Under the pieces are notes generated by a model that ran no database searches, was not told where the DNA came from, and worked only from the letters and a program-made list of their open reading frames with translations. From the NCBI RefSeq assembly GCF_029637605.1, contig NZ_CP121261.1, forward strand, positions 1,612,001-1,676,000: a stretch of 64,000 nucleotides of DNA, read 5' to 3'. Shown here one piece after another: positions 8,534 to 16,510 of this stretch (the stretch's first letter is position 1; each line of letters begins with the position of its first letter). This DNA comes from Achromobacter spanius (GTDB lineage Bacteria; Pseudomonadota; Gammaproteobacteria; Burkholderiales; Burkholderiaceae_B). Both the position numbers and the translations under genes were made by a program.

Positions 8534-11500
8534 ATGTCCAAGACTCTGATCAATTTCGTTGTGTTTTTGGCCGGTTTGGCCGTTGTGGGCTGGATTGGCG
8601 CGGGCTACGCGGGGTCCAACCCGCTTGCACTGGCCGTGACGCTGCTGATAGCGGTCTGTTACCTGGCCGGCGCCTGGGAACTGCTGCGTTATCAGCAGGC
8701 CACGTCCAGCCTGGCGCGGTCCACCGCCGCGCTGTCCGAAGCGCCCGCCAGCCTGACTTCCTGGCTGGACCAGTTGCACCCCAGCCTGCGCAACGCCGCG
8801 CGCCTGCGCGTTGAAGGTGAACGGGTGGGCTTGCCCGGCCCGGCCCTGGCGCCCTATCTGGTTGGCCTGCTGGTGCTGCTGGGCATGCTGGGCACGTTCC
8901 TGGGCATGGTCGTCACGCTGCGCGGCACCGGCATGGCACTGGAAAGCGCGACCGACCTGGGCGCCATCCGCGCGTCGCTTGCCGCGCCGGTCAAGGGTCT
9001 GGGTTTTGCGTTCGGCACGTCGATTGCCGGGGTGGCCACGTCCGCCATGCTGGGCCTCTTGGCCGCGCTGTGCCGCCGTGAACGGGTGCAGGCCGCGCAA
9101 CTGCTGGACACGAAGATCGCCACCACCTTGCGCGTGTATTCGCAAAGCTATCAGCGCGAAGAATCCTTCAAGCTGCTGCAACGCCAGGCCGAAGTCATGC
9201 AGCGCCAGGCCGAGGCCATGCCGACGCTGGTTGATCGCCTGCAAGCCATGATGCAGAACATGGAGCAGCAGACGCGCGCCATGAATGACAGCCAATTGGC
9301 CAGCCAGGACGCCTTTCAGGGCAAGGCCGAAGCCGCCTACGCCCGACTGGCGTCAGTGATGGAACAGTCCATGAAGGAAGGCGTTGCCGAAAGCGCGCGT
9401 TCCGCCGGGGTGGCCTTGCAGCCGGTCGTGCAGGCCACGATGGAAAGCCTGTCGCGCGAAACCGCCAGCCTGCAAGACACGGTGGCGCAAGCCGTGCAGC
9501 AACAACTGAGCAGCCTGACCTCGGGCTTCCAGGCGTCCACCGCCAACGTGGCCGACATCTGGAACCAGGCGCTGGCCGGCCAGCAACGCGCAAGCGAAAC
9601 GCTGGCGCAAGACCTGCGCGACTCGATGGACCGCTTTGCCGAAACCTTCGAGCAACGCTCGGCCGCGCTGCTGGACGGCGTGTCCGCGCGCCTGGAGGCG
9701 TCGTCGGGCAATATGTCGGAAGCCTGGACTTCCGCGCTGTCGCGCCAGGAACGCGTCAGCGAAAAACTGGCGGGCGACAACCTGCAAGCGCTGACCGCCG
9801 CCGCCGCCAGCTTCGAACAGCACTCGGCGTCGCTGCTGCGCACGCTGAACGATTCGCACACGCTCTTGCAATCGGACCTGGCCTCGCGCGATCAACAGCG
9901 CCTGGCGGCGTGGGCCGAGACCCTGGGCGCCATGGGCGCCACGCTGCGCCAGGAATGGGAACAGGCCGGCACGCAAGCCGCCGACCGCCAACAGGCCATC
10001 AGCGACACGCTGGCGCAGACCGTGCGCGACATCAACGCCCAGGCCGCCGCGCAAGCCCGCGTGCTGGAAGCCGTGTCGACCCGCATGGAAGCCGCCGCCA
10101 ACAGCGTGTCGGACCGCTGGAACAGCGCGCTAAGCCGCCACGAACAAGTCAGCGAGAAGCTGGCGCAAGACAATCAGCAAGCCTTGACGACAGCGGCCGC
10201 CGCGTTCGAGGCGCATTCGGCGTCGCTGCTGCGCACGCTGGACCAGTCGCACGCCGAGCTGCAAGCGGCCCTGGCCGCCAAGGACCAGGAACGTCTGTCC
10301 GCCTGGACCGACACGCTGGCCGCCATGGCCGCCACCTTGGGCCAGGAATGGAAGGCAGCCGGCGACCAGAGCGTGGCGCGCCAACAGGAAATCAGCGACG
10401 CGCTGGCCCTGACCGCGCAGAACGTCACCGGCCAGACCGAAGCACAGTCCCGTCTGCTGGACAGCGTGTCGACCCGCCTGGAAAGCGCGGCCGGCAGCGT
10501 GACCCAGGCCTGGACCGAGGCGCAGACCCGCCAGGCGCAGCTGGGCGAGAAGCTGGCCGCCGACAACCAGCAAGCCCTGAGCACCGCCGCCGCCGCGTTC
10601 GAGCAGCACTCGGCGGCGCTATTGCGCACGCTGGACCAATCGCACGCGGACCTGCAAGCCGCGCTGGCGGCCAAGGACGAAGAACGCTTGTCGGCCTGGA
10701 CCGCCAAGCTGGCCGCCATGGCTGACGCGCTGGGCCAGGAATGGGAACTGGCCAGCGCGCAGGCCGCCACCCGCCAGCAGGAACTGACGCAGGCGCTGGG
10801 ACAGGCCACGCAAGAGATCACGACGCAGACGCAGGCGCAGGCCGGCGTGCTGGAAAGCGTGTCCACGCGCCTGGAAACCGCCGCCAGCCAGGTCACGCAA
10901 GCCTGGACCGACGCGCAGACGCGCCAGGAACAGCTAGGCCAGCAATTGGCCGAGGCCAATCAGCAGGCGCTGGAGGCGGCCGCGGCCACCTTCGAGCAGC
11001 ACTCGACAGCGCTCTTGCACACGCTGGACCAGTCGCACGCGGACCTGCAAGCAACGCTGGCCGCCAAGGACGAAGAACGCCTGTCCGCCTGGACCGCCAA
11101 GCTGGCCGCGCTGGCCGACACGCTGGCGCAAACCGCGCACGGCATCACCGCGCAAACGCAAGCCCACGCCAGCGAGACCATTGCGGAAATCGGCCGCCTG
11201 GTGCAGGCCGCGTCGGAAGCGCCGAAGGCCGCCGCCGACGTCATCGGCGAACTGCGCCAGAAGCTGTCCGACAGCATGGTGCGCGACAACGACATGCTGC
11301 AAGAGCGCAACCGTTTGCTGGACACGCTGGACACCTTGCTCAACGCCGTCAACCACACCGCCGCCGAACAACGCTCGGCGGTGGACGCGCTGCTGGCCTC
11401 GTCGGCCGAATTGCTGGAGCGCGTGGGCACGCAGTTCACCGAACGCGTCGAAGCCGAAACCGGCAAGCTGACGGACGTGGCGGCGCACGTCACCACCAGC

Positions 11501-11764
11501 GCAGTGGAAGTCGCCAGCCTGGGCGAATCGTTCGGCGCGGCGGTGCAGTTGTTCGGCGAGTCCAACAACACGCTGGTGGCGCACCTGCAACGCATCGAAG
11601 CCGCGCTGGACAAGTCCATTGCGCGGGGCGACGAGCAACTGTCCTACTACGTGGCGCAGGCGCGCGAAGTGGTGGACCTGAGCCTGATGTCGCAAAAGCA
11701 GATTATTGAAAACCTGCAGCAGTTGGCCGTCCAGCGCGCTGCCGCCAGCGCGGAAACCGCATGA
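8534..11764 (+). CDS. DUF802 protein: MotA/ExbB/ZorA-like membrane core with long repeat tail
   Basis: A 1076-residue protein starting at ATG 8534; the frame is open upstream, but this start follows the DUF3348 stop directly. Four membrane helices lie at about residues 5-25, 32-52, 105-128 and 155-180. The last two carry MotA/TolQ/ExbB-like sequence: LGMLGTFLGMVVTLRGTG and LGFAFGTSIAGVATSAMLGL. Everything after residue ~190 is a predicted cytoplasmic helical, Ala/Gln-rich tail of nearly 900 residues. Four copies of a 131-residue DUF802-type unit sit in it, with motif LLRTLDQSHA(D/E)LQA. Architecture and partner (a MotB/OmpA-like protein overlapping by 4 nt) match a proton-driven stator such as ZorA of Zorya defence systems. 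Homology to ZorA is inferred, not tested. Confidence 0.85.
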   Translation: MSKTLINFVVFLAGLAVVGWIGAGYAGSNPLALAVTLLIAVCYLAGAWELLRYQQATSSLARSTAALSEAPASLTSWLDQLHPSLRNAARLRVEGERVGLPGPALAPYLVGLLVLLGMLGTFLGMVVTLRGTGMALESATDLGAIRASLAAPVKGLGFAFGTSIAGVATSAMLGLLAALCRRERVQAAQLLDTKIATTLRVYSQSYQREESFKLLQRQAEVMQRQAEAMPTLVDRLQAMMQNMEQQTRAMNDSQLASQDAFQGKAEAAYARLASVMEQSMKEGVAESARSAGVALQPVVQATMESLSRETASLQDTVAQAVQQQLSSLTSGFQASTANVADIWNQALAGQQRASETLAQDLRDSMDRFAETFEQRSAALLDGVSARLEASSGNMSEAWTSALSRQERVSEKLAGDNLQALTAAAASFEQHSASLLRTLNDSHTLLQSDLASRDQQRLAAWAETLGAMGATLRQEWEQAGTQAADRQQAISDTLAQTVRDINAQAAAQARVLEAVSTRMEAAANSVSDRWNSALSRHEQVSEKLAQDNQQALTTAAAAFEAHSASLLRTLDQSHAELQAALAAKDQERLSAWTDTLAAMAATLGQEWKAAGDQSVARQQEISDALALTAQNVTGQTEAQSRLLDSVSTRLESAAGSVTQAWTEAQTRQAQLGEKLAADNQQALSTAAAAFEQHSAALLRTLDQSHADLQAALAAKDEERLSAWTAKLAAMADALGQEWELASAQAATRQQELTQALGQATQEITTQTQAQAGVLESVSTRLETAASQVTQAWTDAQTRQEQLGQQLAEANQQALEAAAATFEQHSTALLHTLDQSHADLQATLAAKDEERLSAWTAKLAALADTLAQTAHGITAQTQAHASETIAEIGRLVQAASEAPKAAADVIGELRQKLSDSMVRDNDMLQERNRLLDTLDTLLNAVNHTAAEQRSAVDALLASSAELLERVGTQFTERVEAETGKLTDVAAHVTTSAVEVASLGESFGAAVQLFGESNNTLVAHLQRIEAALDKSIARGDEQLSYYVAQAREVVDLSLMSQKQIIENLQQLAVQRAAASAETA
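9746..11170 (+). repeat. Four tandem ~393-bp repeats in the DUF802 gene
   Basis: The coding sequence for LLRTL/LLHTL recurs at 9833, 10226, 10619 and 11012, each exactly 393 nt after the previous one (131 codons). Each unit also carries ERLSAW or a variant ~25 residues later. The fourth copy is truncated. Before the first, a more diverged related stretch can be made out. Confidence 0.9.
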
Positions 11765-12408
11765 GCGACGACATCGACGGCGGCATCGAGCCTTCCGCCC
11801 CCGCCTGGGCCGTCTTCGGCGACCTGATGTCGGTGCTGCTGGGCGCGTTCGTGCTGATCCTGGTCAGCGTGATCGGCATGCAGTTGCAGTTGTCGACGCA
11901 GCTGGAAGAAGAGGTCAAGCAGCGCCAGGAAGAAACGCAGCGCCGCGAAACGCTGGAACAGGCGCTGGCGGTTCCGCTGGCAGCGGGCCGCGTGACCTTG
12001 GTCAATGGCCGCATCGGCATCAGTGGCAGCGTGCTGTTTGCGCTGAACTCCGACCAGTTGCAGCCGGAAGGCCGCGAGATTCTGAAATCGCTGATTGAAC
12101 CGCTGTCTACGTACCTGAAAACGCACGACGAAATTCTGATGGTCAGCGGCTATACCGACAACCAGCAGGTGCACGAGGGCAACCGCCGCTTTGCGGACAA
12201 CTGGGATTTGTCGGCGCAGCGCGCCCTGACGGTCACGCGCGCCTTGATCGACGAAGGCGTGCCGTCTTCCACGGTGTTCGCGGCGGCGTTCGGGTCGGAG
12301 CAGCCGGTGGCGTCCAACGCCGACGAGGACGGCCGCGCCAAGAATCGCCGGGTGGAAATCACCCCCATCCCCAAGCAAGCCGATGCCCCGGGAAAGCCGC
12401 GTGAGTAG
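11761..12408 (+). CDS. OmpA/MotB-like peptidoglycan-binding protein (ZorB-like)
   Basis: A 215-residue protein with a single N-terminal membrane helix (~residues 17-40) and a C-terminal OmpA-type peptidoglycan-binding domain (~85-205; VSGYTDNQQ, WDLSAQRALTVTRAL, KNRRVEI). At the start of the helix, Asp21 in FGDLMSVLLGAF sits where MotB-type stators keep their proton-carrying aspartate. Between helix and OmpA domain is a short Glu/Gln-rich coiled-coil plug-like segment (EEEVKQRQEETQRRETLEQ). The ATG overlaps the DUF802 stop by 4 nt, implying coupled translation and a stoichiometric complex. It would anchor the complex to the cell wall. It lacks a cleavable signal peptide, as MotB does. Confidence 0.9.
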   Translation: MSDDIDGGIEPSAPAWAVFGDLMSVLLGAFVLILVSVIGMQLQLSTQLEEEVKQRQEETQRRETLEQALAVPLAAGRVTLVNGRIGISGSVLFALNSDQLQPEGREILKSLIEPLSTYLKTHDEILMVSGYTDNQQVHEGNRRFADNWDLSAQRALTVTRALIDEGVPSSTVFAAAFGSEQPVASNADEDGRAKNRRVEITPIPKQADAPGKPRE

Positions 12409-13162
12409 TGACGGCGGCAGCCAAGGCACGCTGGACGCGCAGGCCATTGTGGATGCGCAGGCCATGCTGGACGCTTGGCGCGACGGAGGCGCCGACCAGG
12501 CTGACCCGGTGCGCTTTCATTTCCTGCAAGCGATGGCGCGGCGCGCCGCCGTGCTGGCCGGCCCGGCGCGGCAGTTGCTGGATGAAAAGCTGGCGGGGCA
12601 TATGTATGCCTACTCGCAGTTGCTGGATGCCGAGGCGGATGCCCATCCGGGTGCCAAACCGGATGCCGAGCCGGATGCCAAGCCAAACTCCGAACCGGGT
12701 GCCGAGCCAACCGCGCCACCGCCAGCGCAACCCACCGACGTCGCGCCCAACACGCTGGCCGGCTTGCTGGCGTATCTGGCAGACCCTGGCGCTGGCCCCG
12801 GCCAGACCACAGCGGACGCCGCCTCCCCTTGGAACCGCGACGCGCTGGGCCTGCGCGACGCTTACCCCGACGTGCAGATGCTGGAATACTTTCGCGCCGT
12901 GTGGTCGCGCGTCAGCGCTGACCGGCAGGTGCGGCAGTCGCAGCAGCAGGTGCACAAGAATGCCGGCCCGCTCAATTCCAACCAGTTGGTGCACCGTGCG
13001 CTGTCCTTGATGCGAGAACTATCGCCGGGTTATCTGCAGCAGTTCCTGTCGTACACGGACGCGCTGATGTGGATGGAGCAGATCCACGCGGCCACCGCGC
13101 CCGCCCCCAAGGAAGCCGCGCGGGGCGCCACCAAGAAAACGTCGCGGGCGAAGGCGCGGTAA
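12383..13162 (+). CDS. DUF2894 family protein
   Basis: A 259-residue cytoplasmic protein resembling the DUF2894 family. The N-terminal ~80 residues (QAIVDAQAMLDAWRDGGADQADPVRFHFLQAMARRA) and the C-terminal half (LGLRDAYPDVQMLEYFRAVWSRVSADRQVRQSQQQVHKNAGPLNSNQLVHRAL) look folded and helical. They are joined by a Pro/Ala/Glu/Asp linker with repeated EPDAKP-like units (12645-12715). The C-terminus is basic (TKKTSRAKAR). The ATG at 12383 overlaps the previous gene by 26 nt. An in-frame GTG at 12401 would give an 8-nt overlap and is an equally good start. Last gene of the stator-like operon; function unknown. Confidence 0.82.
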   Translation: MPRESRVSSDGGSQGTLDAQAIVDAQAMLDAWRDGGADQADPVRFHFLQAMARRAAVLAGPARQLLDEKLAGHMYAYSQLLDAEADAHPGAKPDAEPDAKPNSEPGAEPTAPPPAQPTDVAPNTLAGLLAYLADPGAGPGQTTADAASPWNRDALGLRDAYPDVQMLEYFRAVWSRVSADRQVRQSQQQVHKNAGPLNSNQLVHRALSLMRELSPGYLQQFLSYTDALMWMEQIHAATAPAPKEAARGATKKTSRAKAR

Positions 13163-13241
13163 GCGTAACCAAGCGTGCCGATAGGCCTGCCCAAGCGCCC
13201 CCACAGGCAGCCCCGCGATCCGGGCAACAGCGCGCGCTGCC

Positions 13242-13247
13242 TATAAT
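13242..13247 (+). promoter_or_regulatory. Candidate -10 element before the radical SAM gene
   Basis: A perfect TATAAT lies about 107 nt upstream of the radical SAM start, in an otherwise GC-rich gap with no gene. No good -35 is seen at 16-18 nt spacing, so this may be a weak or activated promoter. Confidence 0.35.
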
Positions 13248-13353
13248 TGCCAAAGTCAGCGCCCAGGGCCAAGGCCTGCAACCCAGTACCCCAAGCCCGT
13301 CGCCCCGACCCATCGTCCCAACTTCCGCTTTGACGGCAGCCATGCCGTGCCTC

Positions 13354-15267
13354 ATGTCCACCTTGCCCCTACGCGTGCTGTCCATCATCCCCCCGATGAC
13401 GCAGCTGAATACGCCCTACCCCTCCACCGCCTACCTGACCGGTTTCCTGCGTTCGCGCGACGTGAACGCGGTGCAGGAAGACCTGGCGCTTGCGCTGGTG
13501 TTGCGTCTGCTGTCGGCGGACGGCCTGCGCGCCGTGGCGGAACGGGTCAACGCGCTGCCGCTTGAAAAGCACACGCCCGCCATCCAGGCCTTCGTGGCGA
13601 TGCAGCCGCGCTACCTGGCCACCATCGGGCCAACTATCGCGTTCTTGCAAGGGCGCGATTCCACGCTGGCGCACCGCATCGTGGGCCGCCACTTCCTGCC
13701 CGAAGGCCCGCGTTTCAGCACGCTGGACGTCTACATGGACGAAGACGGCGGCGACCCGCTGGGTTGGGCCTTCGGCGCGCTGGGGCTTCAAGACCGCGCC
13801 AAGCACCTGGCCACGCTGTACCTGAACGATTTGGCGGACGTGCTGCGCGACGCGGTGGACGATCGCTTTGAATTCGTGCGCTATGCCGAATCACTGGCAG
13901 GCAGCCAGCCCACGTTCGACCCCTTGGCCAACGCCCTGACCAGTGCGCCCACGCTAGTGGACGACACCTTGCGCGAACTGACGACCGAAGCCCTGGCGCG
14001 CCACGCGCCGACGATCGTGCTGTTGTCGGTGCCGTTTCCCGGCGCGGTATACGCGGCGTTTCGGATCGCGCAGACCATCAAGGCGCAAGACCCCAGCATC
14101 GTCACCGTGCTGGGCGGCGGCTTCGTCAATACAGAACTGCGCGAACTGAAAGACCCGCGCGTGTTCGACTACTTTGACTTCGTCTGCCTGGATGCCGGCG
14201 AACGCCCGCTCTTGGCCTTGCTGGAACACGTGCAGGGCAAGCGCTCGCGCCAGCGTCTGGTGCGCACGTTTGTGCGCAACCCGGACAGCCGCGCCGTGCA
14301 GTACGTGAACCTGGTGGAGCCCGACGTGGCCTTCGCGGAAGTGGGCACGCCCACCTGGGACGGCCTGCCGCTGGACCGCTACCTGTCGCTGCTGGACATG
14401 CTGAACCCCATGCACCGCCTCTGGAGCGACGGGCGCTGGAACAAGCTGACCGTGGCGCATGGCTGCTACTGGAAAAAATGCAGCTTCTGCGACGTCAGCC
14501 TGGACTACATCGGCCGCTATGAAGGCGCGTCGGCGTCCGTACTGGCCGACCGCATCGAAGCCATCGTGCGCGAAACCGGGCAGACCGGGTTCCATTTTGT
14601 GGACGAGGCCGCGCCGCCCAAGTCGCTCAAGGCGCTGGCCACCGAACTCATTGAGCGCAATGCAGGCATTTCGTGGTGGGGCAACATCCGCTTCGAAAAA
14701 ACCTTCAGCCCCGAACTATGCGAACTGCTGGCCGACAGCGGCTGCATCGCGGTATCGGGCGGTTTGGAAGTGGCGTCCGACCGCTTGCTGAACCTGATGA
14801 AGAAAGGCGTGTCGGTCGACCAGGTGGCCCGCGTTACGCGCGCGTTTTCGGACGCCGGCATCCTGGTGCATGCCTATCTGATGTACGGCTTTCCGACGCA
14901 GACGGTGCAAGACACCGTGGATGCGCTGGAATACGTGCGCCAACTTTTTGCCAACGACTGCATCCAAAGCGGGTTCTTCCATCGCTTTGCCTGTACGGTG
15001 CATTCGCCGGTGGGCAAGAACCCCGAGGAATACGGGGTAACGCTGCAACCGCTGCCGCCCGTTACCTTCGCCAAGAACGACATCGGTTTTCATGACCCCA
15101 CGGGCGTGGATCACGATGCGCTGGGCCGCGCGCTGAAGAAAGCCATCTACAACTACATGCACGGCATCGGCCTGGATGAAGACGTGCGGACGTGGTTTCC
15201 GTTCAAGGTGCCGAAAACCACGGTGTCGAAGAACCGGATCGCGCGGGCGCTCAGCCAGCAAGGCTGA
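13354..15267 (+). CDS. B12-binding domain radical SAM protein
   Basis: A 637-residue protein with the start MSTLPLRVLSIIPPMTQLNTPYPSTAYLTG typical of the family. An N-terminal cobalamin-binding-like Rossmann region (~residues 150-320; IVTVLGGGFVNTEL, DFVCLDAGE) precedes a radical SAM TIM-barrel region (~350-600). The FeS motif is HGCYWKKCSFCD near residue 370. Its cysteines are spaced CX4CX2C, not the canonical CX3CX2C. Later barrel motifs include SWWGNIRFEK, GCIAVSGGLEVASDRLL and HAYLMYGFPTQT. Several in-frame starts exist (13342, 13354, 13396); I chose 13354 by N-terminal alignment to family memory. It stands alone between two operons. The reaction is unknown; methyl transfer or ring chemistry is typical of relatives. 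Confidence 0.82.
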   Translation: MSTLPLRVLSIIPPMTQLNTPYPSTAYLTGFLRSRDVNAVQEDLALALVLRLLSADGLRAVAERVNALPLEKHTPAIQAFVAMQPRYLATIGPTIAFLQGRDSTLAHRIVGRHFLPEGPRFSTLDVYMDEDGGDPLGWAFGALGLQDRAKHLATLYLNDLADVLRDAVDDRFEFVRYAESLAGSQPTFDPLANALTSAPTLVDDTLRELTTEALARHAPTIVLLSVPFPGAVYAAFRIAQTIKAQDPSIVTVLGGGFVNTELRELKDPRVFDYFDFVCLDAGERPLLALLEHVQGKRSRQRLVRTFVRNPDSRAVQYVNLVEPDVAFAEVGTPTWDGLPLDRYLSLLDMLNPMHRLWSDGRWNKLTVAHGCYWKKCSFCDVSLDYIGRYEGASASVLADRIEAIVRETGQTGFHFVDEAAPPKSLKALATELIERNAGISWWGNIRFEKTFSPELCELLADSGCIAVSGGLEVASDRLLNLMKKGVSVDQVARVTRAFSDAGILVHAYLMYGFPTQTVQDTVDALEYVRQLFANDCIQSGFFHRFACTVHSPVGKNPEEYGVTLQPLPPVTFAKNDIGFHDPTGVDHDALGRALKKAIYNYMHGIGLDEDVRTWFPFKVPKTTVSKNRIARALSQQG

Positions 15268-15285
15268 CGCCGGGGCAGCCTTGAT

Positions 15286-15315
15286 TTGCACGAGGCCCCC
15301 GTCGCGCTGTACCAT
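15286..15315 (+). promoter_or_regulatory. Candidate promoter for the ParD-like/map operon
   Basis: TTGCAC (15286-15291) and TACCAT (15310-15315) are 18 nt apart and lie directly before the palindrome at 15318. A repressor bound there would cover the transcription start. Confidence 0.4.
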
Positions 15316-15317
15316 AC

Positions 15318-15344
15318 GATCCATATACAAACCATATATGGATC
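15318..15344. promoter_or_regulatory. Perfect inverted repeat, probable operator of the ParD-like/map operon
   Basis: Arms gatccatata (15318-15327) and tatatggatc (15335-15344) are perfect 10-bp inverted repeats with a 7-nt spacer. They end 7 nt before the ParD-like ATG. An AT-rich palindrome here is typical of autoregulation by a ribbon-helix-helix antitoxin-like protein. Confidence 0.65.
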
Positions 15345-15351
15345 ATTCTTT

Positions 15352-15594
15352 ATGGGCCTCGTCAAAATCTCTGAGCAGATGCATGAGAATCTGCGCGTCG
15401 CCAGCGGCGCCCTCAGCCGCTCGATCAATTCCCAAGCCGAACACTGGATGCGCATCGGCATGCTGTCCGAGCTCTATCCCGAACTGCGCCACGCGGACAT
15501 CTGCCAGTTGCTGATCCGCATTGAACAGGGCGAAGGCTTCACCATTGCCTCCCTGTCCCGGCGGCTGCCGGACGCGGCCCAGGAGGTCGCGTAA
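15352..15594 (+). CDS. ParD-like family protein (antitoxin-type)
   Basis: An 80-residue protein: MGLVKISEQMHENLRVASGALSRSINSQAEHWMRIGMLSELYPEL and so on. The N-terminal ~45 residues have the pattern of a ribbon-helix-helix DNA-binding dimer and resemble the ParD-like antitoxin family. The frame is open upstream, but ATG 15352 gives the conserved N-terminus; an upstream start would place coding sequence across the operator. The TAA stop is followed immediately by the ATG of the aminopeptidase gene, with no gap. No ParE-like toxin is present; a methionine aminopeptidase occupies the partner position. DNA binding to the palindrome just upstream is inferred. Confidence 0.8.
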   Translation: MGLVKISEQMHENLRVASGALSRSINSQAEHWMRIGMLSELYPELRHADICQLLIRIEQGEGFTIASLSRRLPDAAQEVA

Positions 15595-16386
15595 ATGGCA
15601 CGCAAGGTTTCCATCAAGTCCGCCGCTGATATTGAAATGGCCCGCAAGGCCGGCGCCATGGCGGCCGAAGTGCTGCACATGATCGGCGAACACGTGCGCC
15701 CCGGCGTCACCACCGACGAGATTGACCGCATCTGCAACGAATACATCGTCAATGTGCTGAAAGCCATTCCGGCCAATGTCGGCTACCACGGCTTTCCCAA
15801 GACCATCTGCGCGTCGGTCAACCATGTGATCTGCCACGGCATTCCCGGGCCCAAGGTGCTGAAAAACGGCGACATCCTGAACATCGACGTGGCCGTCATC
15901 AAGGACGGCTGGTTTGGCGACACCAGCCGCATGTACTACGTGGGCCAACCCAGCCCGCTGGCGCGCCGCCTGGTCAACACCACCTATGAAGCCACCCGCG
16001 CCGGCATCATGGCCGTGAAGCCGGGCGCCACGCTGGGCGACATCGGCCACGCCATCCAGACCGTGGCGCACCGCGAACACTTTTCCATCGTGCGCGAATA
16101 CTGCGGCCATGGCATCGGCCAGATCTACCACGACGAACCGCAGGTGCTGCACTACGGCCGGCCCGGCGAAGGGCTGGTGCTGCAACCCGGCATGATGTTC
16201 ACCATCGAACCCATGATCAACGCGGGCAAGCCGGCCACCAAGCAGTTGCCCGACGGCTGGACCGTGGTCACCAAAGACCGTTCGCTATCGGCGCAATGGG
16301 AACACATGGTGGTGGTGACCGACACCGGCTACGAGGTGCTGACGCCCTGGCCGGACGGCTACGGCGACTATCCGCCGATTCCTTGA
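15595..16386 (+). CDS. map: Type I methionine aminopeptidase
   Basis: Removes N-terminal methionine from nascent proteins in the cytoplasm; 263 residues, the normal length for type I. All metal-ligand motifs are visible: His in CHGIP, Asp pair in NIDVAVIKDGWFGDTSR, His in EYCGHGIGQ, Glu in FTIEPMI and Glu in QWEHMVVVT. It follows the ParD-like gene with no intergenic base (TAA-ATG), implying co-expression. Bacteria normally carry an essential map near rpsB; this copy has an unusual antitoxin-like neighbour and is likely an additional, regulated copy. The housekeeping copy lies outside the window, so that is inference. Confidence 0.93.
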   Translation: MARKVSIKSAADIEMARKAGAMAAEVLHMIGEHVRPGVTTDEIDRICNEYIVNVLKAIPANVGYHGFPKTICASVNHVICHGIPGPKVLKNGDILNIDVAVIKDGWFGDTSRMYYVGQPSPLARRLVNTTYEATRAGIMAVKPGATLGDIGHAIQTVAHREHFSIVREYCGHGIGQIYHDEPQVLHYGRPGEGLVLQPGMMFTIEPMINAGKPATKQLPDGWTVVTKDRSLSAQWEHMVVVTDTGYEVLTPWPDGYGDYPPIP

Positions 16387-16454
16387 AGCGCCTTTCCTGA
16401 ACCCCGCCTTTCCTGACCGCACCCGTCCATGGCAAGGACCGGAGTGCAAGCCGC

Positions 16455-16482
16455 CAAGGGCACGATCATGATCGTGCCCTTG
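16455..16482 (+). terminator. Perfect 28-bp palindrome after map, probable hairpin terminator
   Basis: Two 14-nt arms (caagggcacgatca and its exact complement) meet without a spacer and are followed by ccgttttc. It sits between the map stop and the MFS start. A strong hairpin followed by a short T run suggests termination of the map operon, although the T run is 4 nt and begins a few bases after the stem. Confidence 0.5.
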
Positions 16483-16510
16483 CCGTTTTCGGCGCCGCGT
16501 CTGCTCCCCC

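Noticed and set aside
8294..9295. Minus-strand open frame of 333 codons in the DUF3348/DUF802 region
   Set aside because: Gln/His/Gly/Arg-rich antisense sequence opposite two well-supported genes.
7804..13162. Labelling the operon simply as a Zorya defence system
   Set aside because: ZorC, ZorD, ZorE and other Zorya effectors are not present, and the neighbours are not defence genes. Only the membrane-core similarity is supported.
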